Assembly (NCBI GenBank): GCA_023410535.1
Contig: JAEYPR010000010.1
Coordinates: forward strand, 356,633 to 420,632
DNA from: Bacillota bacterium
GTDB lineage: Bacteria; Bacillota; UBA4882; UBA8346
DNA: 64,000 bases
Direction: 5' to 3'
Shown: one piece after another, positions 18,153 to 25,964 of the stretch
Layout: every line of letters begins with the position of its first letter
How positions within the stretch are numbered: position 1 is the stretch's first letter
Program-made: the position numbers and the translations under genes
Notes under the pieces: generated by a model
The model's database searches: none
Seen by the model: the letters and a program-made list of their open reading frames with translations, nothing else
What the model was told of the DNA's origin: nothing

Positions 18153-18233
18153 TATTTCACCTCCAATCGTTAAAGCTTGAATCCAAATCCGCTATATTTA
18201 TGATAAGACTAATAACTTCGCTGATGACACATA

Positions 18234-19556
18234 CTATTGAAAGTCTTGCAACACTACGGTATAGATATCCTCAATCAAACGTTGCGCCCCGTCGTAACCT
18301 ACATAAGAACGGTTTAGCACCATCCGGTCGGTGACGGGCAACGAGATCGATAATTGGTAACCATTGAGCTCCTTACTTAAGACCCGCTCCCAAGCGCTGC
18401 CTAAGATGAGCGGACGGCTATGAAAATTCACCTTCCGCAACTGTTCATGGGCAAATCCGCCATCGTTGGTGAAGACCACCGGCGCTGTAATTCCTTCGAT
18501 AAAGTGTTGAAACTCGGACCGGATTGCCTCCTGATACTCCACTGGGGTATCATCGGTGATAAACTGGGTCTCCGGCAATAATCCCAAGTCATTGATGAGA
18601 AAACGCGAAATACCCAAAGCATAAAAACTATCGGCAATGGTCACAAAACGCCGCGGCATCAGGCGTGTTTCAAGAATGATGTCGGCGGTTCGTTCGATAT
18701 AGTAATAATAATCATCTTCCCCTTCCTTAATCACGTCCTTGACCACCTCCGGACGAAGACCGGTAAATTGGCCGACCGTCCGTAAAAAATTGCTCGTTTC
18801 CGTCGGTCCAATCGGCAAAGCCGGATAGTGTAAAAAGGGTGTCGCATACTTATCCTGCAACCGTTTGGCTGTCTGTAGGCCAACCCATGGCGATAGTACC
18901 AAGTTAAACTGGGCTTGAGGAATTTTGCCCAAGGCGGTAACTCCTCGCCCCGGTCCAAAAATGAGGTTTGGTTTCAGACCGATTGCCGTCAGTAACTGAC
19001 CGATATTTTTTAAATTCCCGGTCCAAAAAGCATCGTGGAAGGGAACCACCGACCAGACATTGACGAGACCCGGTTCAATCGCTGGCGCGTTTTTGGGCAG
19101 ATATTGATCGATAATCGCGTCCAACACCGTCTCATGACCGAAAATGTTCGTCCCTTTAAACCCGCCGGTCTCCGCATACACAATCGGTTTTCCCTGATTC
19201 TGAAAGCCCCGGACGACTTCGCCGACATCGTCTCCGACAATATCCGAGGTACATCCAGTCAACACCACATACAGATCCGCGTCCAACACTTTAAAGGAGT
19301 TCGCCACCACCTCTTGAAGACGCTGGGTTCCACCGAAAATGATCTCTTTTTCACTGGCATTGGTGGATGGGACTGAATGGCCCCCGATATACCCGGAACC
19401 CTGACAACCATTCTCCACCGCCAGCGCGTTCCATAATTTTTGGCCGCAACCCGGTCCGGCATGCAAGATGGGAACCGCGTGGTCAATGGCTTGAACGGTC
19501 TGTAAAGCGCCGAGGGCGCATACATGACGTATCTGTTCTACCAGCTGTACGTTCAT
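18234..19556 (-). CDS. Nitrogenase-like beta (NifK-like) subunit K3
   Basis: A 440-residue component-1-like protein with Cys at C13 (RHVCALG), C37 (GPGCGQ) and C102 (TGCTSDIVGDD), consistent with P-cluster ligation. It is clearly diverged from K1/K2. It overlaps the D3 stop by 4 bp, so the two are co-translated and probably form one complex. The short N terminus resembles VnfK/AnfK-like and nitrogenase-like K proteins more than molybdenum NifK. Confidence 0.88.
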   Translation of the reverse strand: MNVQLVEQIRHVCALGALQTVQAIDHAVPILHAGPGCGQKLWNALAVENGCQGSGYIGGHSVPSTNASEKEIIFGGTQRLQEVVANSFKVLDADLYVVLTGCTSDIVGDDVGEVVRGFQNQGKPIVYAETGGFKGTNIFGHETVLDAIIDQYLPKNAPAIEPGLVNVWSVVPFHDAFWTGNLKNIGQLLTAIGLKPNLIFGPGRGVTALGKIPQAQFNLVLSPWVGLQTAKRLQDKYATPFLHYPALPIGPTETSNFLRTVGQFTGLRPEVVKDVIKEGEDDYYYYIERTADIILETRLMPRRFVTIADSFYALGISRFLINDLGLLPETQFITDDTPVEYQEAIRSEFQHFIEGITAPVVFTNDGGFAHEQLRKVNFHSRPLILGSAWERVLSKELNGYQLSISLPVTDRMVLNRSYVGYDGAQRLIEDIYTVVLQDFQ

Positions 19557-21025
19557 CCCTCGGCCTCCTTTAATAAACTGAAACTATCCTGTTCCAACCA
19601 CCAATCGGTATAAGGCAACTTAATCCGCGCCGCCAGATTCTTCGCTAAACTGCGGTTGGCTAAAGCATCAATGATCCGGTAGCCAAAATCGATTAATCCT
19701 CGGTAACCAAAGGCGCTGAACTCGTCGGCGACCATGACTGACGTAATCCCCATCTTGGTAGCCCAGACCGAAGTACCGCCATGGCGTGAGACATAGATGT
19801 CCGGCCGTAAACGGTTTAACAGATTCAGCAGCTCGTAGTTCTGTTGGTCGCAGACGCTGACCGGCAGATCCGGGGTTCGCTTCGCCCCGGCAATATCCAA
19901 CGTCGATTCCGGACAGGTGCCATGGTCGTAATGTTGATCAAAATGCCAGGTCGCACCCCAGATTACTTCGACTCCCAACTCCTCCAACACCCGCACATAA
20001 TTGTGACCGAAACTCGGCCCCATCCCAATCACCGCTTTGCGTCCGCTTAGCTTCGACCGAATCTCGCTCAATTCCGGAGCAATCCGTTCTTTCTCCTCGG
20101 CAATGAACGTCTCAACTTCCGTTTCCTTGCCGACCGCTTGGCCCAACCCTCGGAGCCAACTGTCCATCCCGGCAATTCCATGGGGTTGGAGTGATTTCAC
20201 ATACGGAACTCCATAATGCTCCTCCAAGCCGTTACCCAAATACCCGCCTAAAGTGCCACAAATACTGATGGTCGCCGCCGACTCCGAGATCTTCGAAAGC
20301 TCTTCAACGGTGCTGAAGGGCGCGATGAATACCGGTCGTAAGTCCAGACGGGCCAAGATCCGGGTAATGGTCTCCTTGGCACTCCCCCGGAAATTAATCA
20401 TATTGACCACATTGGTTTTTTGCTGCGGCGGCTTGACGATCCATGTCAAAATGGCATGATAGGCGGCATCGAAACCGGATGCCCACACTTTGGAACGAAA
20501 ACCCTCGCAAAAGACCGGAGCCAATGGTACCGGAATCTCCTCCCGCAATTCATCCAGGACGCCGTTGATGTCTTCGCCGATAATCGCCGAAGCGCACGAG
20601 GTAGTTACAAAAATCGCTTTCGGATTGAAGCGGCGGTATGCCTCACGGACCGCCTCGCGCAATTTAGTAGCGGCGCCGAAGACCGTATCCTCTTCGGTCA
20701 TATTGGTGCAAATAAAATTGACATTGCGATATTCCCAGTTACGAACCTTGCTGCCCCATTTATTCTGCACGTTGGCGCCGACCGAGTCTGCGGCGCAACC
20801 AATTGGAGCGTGGCTGACGATGGCGGCGTCGCGGATTCCGGCCAGATGACCCTGGGCGCATCCGGAACTGCAAGCGCTGGTCTGGCTGAAACTGCGTTCC
20901 CGGTTCTTGAGCGTGCAACCGCCCGCCCGGGTCGCTAAATCCCTAATGGTGCCATGATAACCGGTAATTGCTCCAAGCCGGTTTTCCCGGGTTGGAGACT
21001 CCAGACTTTGAATATTGATCGGCAT
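19553..21025 (-). CDS. Nitrogenase-like alpha (NifD-like) subunit D3
   Basis: A 490-residue component-1-like protein. P-cluster-type Cys are at about C52 (or C37/C56), C77 (APIGCAADS) and C144 (TSCASAIIGEDI). Cofactor-anchor candidates are C256 (ISICGTLGG) and H415 (SRHGGTSVW). The positions matching NifD Gln191/His195 after CEGF (C173) are Trp181 and Phe185. GAGGAGG precedes ATG 21025. It follows the NifH-like gene and is the most diverged of the three D subunits. Methylthio-alkane reductase MarD is a plausible relative, not proven here. Confidence 0.88.
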   Translation of the reverse strand: MPINIQSLESPTRENRLGAITGYHGTIRDLATRAGGCTLKNRERSFSQTSACSSGCAQGHLAGIRDAAIVSHAPIGCAADSVGANVQNKWGSKVRNWEYRNVNFICTNMTEEDTVFGAATKLREAVREAYRRFNPKAIFVTTSCASAIIGEDINGVLDELREEIPVPLAPVFCEGFRSKVWASGFDAAYHAILTWIVKPPQQKTNVVNMINFRGSAKETITRILARLDLRPVFIAPFSTVEELSKISESAATISICGTLGGYLGNGLEEHYGVPYVKSLQPHGIAGMDSWLRGLGQAVGKETEVETFIAEEKERIAPELSEIRSKLSGRKAVIGMGPSFGHNYVRVLEELGVEVIWGATWHFDQHYDHGTCPESTLDIAGAKRTPDLPVSVCDQQNYELLNLLNRLRPDIYVSRHGGTSVWATKMGITSVMVADEFSAFGYRGLIDFGYRIIDALANRSLAKNLAARIKLPYTDWWLEQDSFSLLKEAEG

Positions 21026-21161
21026 AATCGAACCTCCTCATATACAGCTTGCGATGTCTGCCGCAATACATATTGGAACGATCATCGCGGCAACTGTTCC
21101 TTGACTTATCCGTTGAATCCGTTCAGGGTCAATGATGAAAATTTATCCAATGATTTTGTTT

Positions 21162-22045
21162 TTAGATTCCTACCGCTTCGCTACGAATTTCGCCGGTCTC
21201 CAGCGCCAGAATGGCATCAGCCCATTTGGCCGCCCAATCCCGCAGCTCCTTCACATCCAACGGCGCCGGAACTTTGGATTCGTGATGATCGGCGATGCGT
21301 TGTGCCAAGCGCCGGTATATTTTAGCTTGTTCCGAATGGGGCGCCGCTTCGATCGTAGTTTTTCCTTGCAGTTCACTCTGGGTCACCGTTACGGAACGAG
21401 GCACATACTCAACAACTTGAGTCTGGGTTTGCCGGACAAAATCATCGATAATGGATTGAGCATACGGAGCATTGATGGAGTTAGCGATCACACCGCCTAG
21501 TAACGCTCCGCCGGCGTTGGAATATTTCTGAATCCCTTTAAAGAGATTGTTGGCCGCGTAAATTGCCATGAAATCTGCGGAGGAAACAGTAAAAACATGT
21601 TCAGCAATGCCTTCCCGGACCGGAACGGCAAACCCGCCGCAGACAACATCACCCAAAACATCAAAGATGACAATGTCCAGATCCAACGATTCAAAGGCCT
21701 TTTGTTGCTTCAGCAGTTGCACCGCTGTAATGATTCCGCGGCCGGCACAACCGACTCCGGGAGCAGGCCACCGGCTTCGACGCAATAAACCCCGCCATAA
21801 CCTTCAAAAATTACTTCCTCGGCTTTGACCCCATTTTTCTCACGCAACGTATCCAGTACCGTCGGGATATATCTGCCACCTTGCAAAGTATTGGTAGAGT
21901 CACTCTTCGGATCGCAACCGAATTGCATCACCTTATATCCGGCATCCGCCAAAGCGGCGCTAATATTGGAAGTGGTGGTCGATTTACCAATGCCCCCTTT
22001 CCCGTAAATTGCGATCTGTTTAATTTTTTTCGTTTCCAATTCCAT
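21162..22045 (-). CDS. NifH-like iron-protein reductase, frameshifted
   Basis: Two overlapping frames together make a complete NifH-like ATPase/[4Fe-4S] protein that would pass electrons to the D/K complexes. The first (from 22045) has the P-loop YGKGGIGKSTTTSN and DPKSDST and runs to GVYCVEAGG. The second continues with PGVGCAGRGIITAV, DVLGDVVCGGF and the C terminus to 21162. Both cluster Cys are present but lie in the second frame. Near 21766-21768 one C is missing (GGTGGCCTGCT instead of GGTGGCCCTGCT). As written the product stops early and has no Fe-S ligand. It is the only NifH-like gene in the window, so a sequencing error or a gene elsewhere must be considered. Confidence 0.85.
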
Positions 22046-22403
22046 CACTCCTGACTCTTAAATAATTCTTCACTTCAAAAGAGACCGCCAGTTTATCGAG
22101 AGCTTGCCGAATTGAACCTGAGACGGCGAACGATTTAATCCCATTCTGCCGCAATAATGTAATTGCTCCCGCTCCGATCTGATCGGCCAATACCAAATAA
22201 CAATCGGATAATGATTTAATCATCTTATCAAGCGCTTCCTCATCATGTTGCGTAATTGTGGTGTGCGGGGATTCCACTTCCCTGACTTCTGACAAGATAA
22301 AATGTTCATCAAGCAAACGAAAGATCAAAAAATGTTTAGCTCGCCCAAAATGTTCATTGATAAGCTGACCGTCGTTGCTCGCCACTGCCACTTTCAAAGC
22401 CAT
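22020..22403 (-). CDS. NifX/NifY-like cofactor-binding protein (dinitrogenase FeMo-co family)
   Basis: A 127-residue protein of the small family that binds NifB-co or FeMo-co (PF02579 type), with LINEHFGRAKHFLIF at about residue 13. It probably carries the NifB product towards the D subunits. AAAGGAGGG precedes ATG 22403. It overlaps the NifH-like start by about 26 bp and is the first gene of the long run nifX-nifH-D3-K3-permease-binding protein-K2-D2. Two leader elements in tandem precede it. Confidence 0.85.
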   Translation of the reverse strand: MALKVAVASNDGQLINEHFGRAKHFLIFRLLDEHFILSEVREVESPHTTITQHDEEALDKMIKSLSDCYLVLADQIGAGAITLLRQNGIKSFAVSGSIRQALDKLAVSFEVKNYLRVRSDGIGNEKN

Positions 22404-22428
22404 TCGTTACCCTCCTTTCCCAGTATCA

Positions 22429-22493
22429 AAAATAAAAAGGCTATGATTCTCTCAATATCGAGAGTTCTTAGCCTCCAGTCACTCTGGTCAACC
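22429..22493 (-). promoter_or_regulatory. Cluster-specific leader element, copy 5 (proximal to nifX, with terminator)
   Basis: On the minus strand: GGTTGACC, hairpin CCAG-AGTGA-CTGG, then AGGCTA...TAGCCT enclosing CTCTC/GAGAG, followed by TTTTTATTTT. It ends 26 bp before the nifX ATG. It is a strong intrinsic-terminator layout inside a leader. Confidence 0.83.
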
Positions 22494-22521
22494 AAATGTT
22501 GCTTTGAAATCAAGGCCTTAC

Positions 22522-22583
22522 AAAAAAGACCAAGCATTTTTCGAATTTCGAAAAACGTCTTGGTCTCCAGTCGCCCGGTCAAC
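22522..22583 (-). promoter_or_regulatory. Cluster-specific leader element, copy 6 (distal to nifX, with terminator)
   Basis: On the minus strand: TGTTGACC, hairpin CCGG-GCGA-CTGG, GGAGACC..., an 8-bp stem (AGACCAAG with CTTGGTCT) enclosing TTTTTCGA/TCGAAAAA, then TTTTTT. It stands in tandem 28 bp upstream of copy 5, so the nifX transcript meets two attenuators in series. Confidence 0.83.
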
Positions 22584-22669
22584 AGAATTTATGATATCCA
22601 TAAGTTTGGCAAGGGAAAGAATAAGGTTTTAATCCTGATTAAGTTAGTATGATTAGTTGAATATAATTC

Positions 22670-22698
22670 ATCATATGCTTTCTCCCTCCGTTTGTCAA
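22670..22698 (-). promoter_or_regulatory. Sigma-A type promoter of the nifX-nifH-D3K3 operon
   Basis: The minus strand shows TTGACA (22693-22698), a 17-bp spacer and TATGAT (22670-22675), near-consensus. The start site would be about 80 bp before leader copy 6. The rest of the 339-bp gap 22404-22742 is taken up by copies 5 and 6. Confidence 0.75.
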
Positions 22699-22742
22699 TA
22701 CTTTAATTGGATGGAATGTTAATATTTGTTTTATCGTATTTG

Positions 22743-25700
22743 CTATTCAGTAACAACAACCTTATTCCGATTAATTTTTATATTTTCGGTCAGAATGACC
22801 CGGAGCCGTTCGATGATGGTATAGACAACCGGAACAACGATCAAAGTCATTATCATGGAACTGGTTAACCCGCCGATTAACGCCCATCCCAAACCGTGCT
22901 TGAACTCTGAACCCGGTGTATTCGAAAGCGCCAGCGGCAGCATACCCAAAATCATGGTCAAAGTTGTCATGAGAATGGGACGAATCCGTTCCTGTCCGGC
23001 TTCAAGCAAGGCCTCTTTCATTCCGCCGTTTTGGCGGGCCCGGTTTGCGAAATCCACCAATAAAATTGCATTTTTACTGACTAACCCGACTTGCATGATG
23101 ATGCCCATGATCGAGAAGATCGACAGCGAATTACCGGTTAGACCCAATGCCAGCAGCGCGCCGATGATCGCCAGGGGAACGGAGAAAAGTACTGCAAACG
23201 GATAAACAAATGAATTATACAGTGCGGCCATGATCAGATAGACGAAGATCATACCAGCCAATAACGCTAAACCCAGACTACCAAAGGCATCGTCTTGTTG
23301 TTCCAAATCACCGCCAAATTGGTACGAGACGCTGGGTGGTAGTTTCAACGTTTTGAGAGTCTCGGCAATATCCGTGCCGATATCGCCGCTCGCTCTGCCG
23401 ACCGCTTGCGCTGAGATGGTGATCGCATAATTGCGATTGCGCCGTTCCAGTTTGTTCGGGCCGGTCGCCTTTTGAATCGTCGCGAACTCACTCAGTTGAA
23501 TTGGCTGCCCGGAATTATTTATGATGGTTAAGCGGTCAAGGTCGGCCGTTTTCGAGCGGTCAAATTGATCGTACATCACCCGGATATCGTATTCATTGCC
23601 ATCGTTATCTTTAAACTTGGACTGATCGTCCCCGGTAAAACCCAGTTGTAAAACATCCCCGATCGCGCTGGTATCCAAACCAAATTTGGCCATTTTCGCG
23701 CGGTCGGTTTCAATCCGGATCTCAGGTTGGCCCTCCTTAGCCGAGAGCTGCAAGTCATCAAGCCCCGGTATCGTTCCAATCCGGGTTTGGATCCGGAGCG
23801 CCGCTTGATAAGCGCTCTGCCAATTGGTGCCGCTGATAATTAGCTGAATCGGTGCGCCATCGGCGGTTCCCGTAATCGTAATAGGACTCACATGAATCTT
23901 AACTCCCGGGATTCGTTCCAGGCGACTCTTCATCGCTTGTGCGACGGCAGCGGTTGAACGGGCCCGTTCATGCTTTGGAACGAGCAGCACCTGAATCTCC
24001 GACGTATTGCTCGGGGAGGCTGAGGAAAACATCCCGCTGGCCGTACCCACTGTCGTAAACAGCTTGGCGACATCGGGGAATTCCGTCAGAATTAACTCGG
24101 CTTGCCGGGTCGTTTGATTGGTCTGTTCCAGTTTGGCCCGGGTGGGCAACTCAATTTGCACCAGCAGTTCACCGCGATCCAGCGGAGGCATGAATTCAGC
24201 CCCGATAAAACCGGCCGGCAGCAAGGCGAGCACCGCTACAAACAGCACTCCGGTGACGAGCAATGTTTTACCGCGGTTTGCCAAACTCCAACGCAACAGT
24301 TTGAGATACTGGGCCACCAGCGTTGCGTTTTTTGCTTCGAACCAAATTCCAAACCGCCCGAGTAGCGAATCTTTTGACAAACGCTCCACTTTGGAAAAAC
24401 GCGACGCCAAAAGCGGAGTCACTGTGAACGAAACCACTAAACTCATTATGGTTGAGAACACAACTACTAATGAAAACTGCCGTGTGATCCCGCCAATGAG
24501 CCCTGTCACCATTGCCAACGGCAGAAAGACCGCCACATCGACCATGGTGATGGAGAGCGCCGTAAACCCGATCTCGTTCCGGCCGTTTAAAGCGGCCTCT
24601 TGCTGTCCTTCTCCTTGTTCCAGATGATGGTGAATATTCTCCAGGACCACAATGGAGTCATCCACCAAAATTCCGATTACCAATGACATAGCCAGCAGTG
24701 TCATCATGTTTAAGGTAAAACCAAATGCCCACATTCCAACGAACGTCGCGACCAGCGAGGTGGGAATAGCGACCATCACAATCACCGAACTCCGCAGGCT
24801 ATGGAGAAAGACCAGCATCACCAAGGCTACCAATAAAATGGCCAGACCCAAATCTTCAATTACGGCATCGGAACAGTCCATGATAAATAGGGAGCCGTCC
24901 GAAATAATATCAAATTTAAGATGGATCCCGCGATTTTGTTCTTCCAATCGTTGCAGGGCTTTCCGGACCGCCTGACACACATCCACTTGATTGGCGTCCG
25001 ATTGTTTCTGGATCAACAAGCCAACCATGGTCTTACCATTCGTCCGGCTAATCGTGGTTTGGTCCTTGCTGCCATCCCAAACTTCGGCCACGTCTGACAG
25101 GACGATTTCCCCACCGGACTGTGACTGACCGATGATTAGTTTTTTCAACTGATCGAGCGAGTTGAGTTTACCGGCCAGGCGCAACACAAATTGGCCGTCT
25201 TGATCTTTAATTTTGCCGGTCGGATAATCGACGTTGGCCCTTTTGATGACCTGAGCTACCTGAAGATTGGATATGCCGTAGCTTTGTAACTTATGGCGGT
25301 CCACATTGATCCGGATCTCCCGTTGCGTGCCGCCGATTAAACTGACCTGACCGACCCCCGGTTCCTTCACCAACTGGGGGTTGATAAAATCCTTCAAGAA
25401 CTGATAAAACGCTTTCGGTTCCATGTCGCTGGTAACGCCAATCCGCATCACCGGGAGATCATTAACGGAATATGTAGATAATGAAGGAGTTTTCGCTCCA
25501 TCAGGAAGCTCCGCCATAATCTGGTTTACTTTCCGTTGTGTGGCTTGTAGGGCAATCTCCAGATCGGCGTTTTGGATAAACTCAACTGTGACAACGGAGA
25601 GACCTTCTTCCGAAGCGGCTTGCACATTTTTTACCTTATTGATACCGGAGACTGCTTCCTCAATCTTTTTGGTAACGGCTGATTCAACTTCACTGGCTGA

Positions 25701-25862
25701 AGCTCCGGGATAGGAAGTCGCGATTGTAACACTTGGAATGGTCAGGTTCGGAAATAATTCATATTTTAAACTGACATAACAAAAGATTCCCATCATTGCA
25801 ATGGCTATAAAAGCAACAATGATTAGAATGGGGCGTTTAATAGCAATCTCGGTAACAGTCAT
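22743..25862 (-). CDS. RND-family efflux transporter (AcrB/MexB-like inner-membrane pump)
   Basis: A protein of about 1,039 residues with the two-fold repeated RND layout: one N-terminal membrane segment, a large periplasmic loop, six clustered segments (about 330-550), then the repeat. LGILVDDSIVV-like GILVDDSIVVLENI and GLVSKNAILLVDFA are the conserved fourth-helix and C-half motifs. ATG 25862 is chosen over GTG 25871. It works with the adaptor upstream; no TolC-type outer-membrane factor is in the window. It is probably controlled by the TetR protein at 27186-27773. Confidence 0.93.
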   Translation of the reverse strand: MTVTEIAIKRPILIIVAFIAIAMMGIFCYVSLKYELFPNLTIPSVTIATSYPGASASEVESAVTKKIEEAVSGINKVKNVQAASEEGLSVVTVEFIQNADLEIALQATQRKVNQIMAELPDGAKTPSLSTYSVNDLPVMRIGVTSDMEPKAFYQFLKDFINPQLVKEPGVGQVSLIGGTQREIRINVDRHKLQSYGISNLQVAQVIKRANVDYPTGKIKDQDGQFVLRLAGKLNSLDQLKKLIIGQSQSGGEIVLSDVAEVWDGSKDQTTISRTNGKTMVGLLIQKQSDANQVDVCQAVRKALQRLEEQNRGIHLKFDIISDGSLFIMDCSDAVIEDLGLAILLVALVMLVFLHSLRSSVIVMVAIPTSLVATFVGMWAFGFTLNMMTLLAMSLVIGILVDDSIVVLENIHHHLEQGEGQQEAALNGRNEIGFTALSITMVDVAVFLPLAMVTGLIGGITRQFSLVVVFSTIMSLVVSFTVTPLLASRFSKVERLSKDSLLGRFGIWFEAKNATLVAQYLKLLRWSLANRGKTLLVTGVLFVAVLALLPAGFIGAEFMPPLDRGELLVQIELPTRAKLEQTNQTTRQAELILTEFPDVAKLFTTVGTASGMFSSASPSNTSEIQVLLVPKHERARSTAAVAQAMKSRLERIPGVKIHVSPITITGTADGAPIQLIISGTNWQSAYQAALRIQTRIGTIPGLDDLQLSAKEGQPEIRIETDRAKMAKFGLDTSAIGDVLQLGFTGDDQSKFKDNDGNEYDIRVMYDQFDRSKTADLDRLTIINNSGQPIQLSEFATIQKATGPNKLERRNRNYAITISAQAVGRASGDIGTDIAETLKTLKLPPSVSYQFGGDLEQQDDAFGSLGLALLAGMIFVYLIMAALYNSFVYPFAVLFSVPLAIIGALLALGLTGNSLSIFSIMGIIMQVGLVSKNAILLVDFANRARQNGGMKEALLEAGQERIRPILMTTLTMILGMLPLALSNTPGSEFKHGLGWALIGGLTSSMIMTLIVVPVVYTIIERLRVILTENIKINRNKVVVTE

Positions 25863-25964
25863 TTCAATCACACCCTATTTTTAAATTGGTTCATTTTGAT
25901 CTGGTTGATCTGGCGCGTCAATTCCTGGTCTCGCTCAGGATATAATGGGGGAGATTCCCTTGAT

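Noticed and set aside
1..22403. Ordinary nitrogen-fixation nif operon
   Set aside because: There are three D/K pairs, no nifEN/nifV, changed active-site residues and corrinoid, cysK and SsuA-type genes; this does not match a diazotrophy operon.
7703..22583. SAM-I riboswitch, T-box or cobalamin riboswitch as explanation for the leader elements
   Set aside because: The elements are only about 55-70 nt, lack the T-box GGUGG core, the SAM-I kink-turn/GAUGA features and the B12 box, and share a core of their own.
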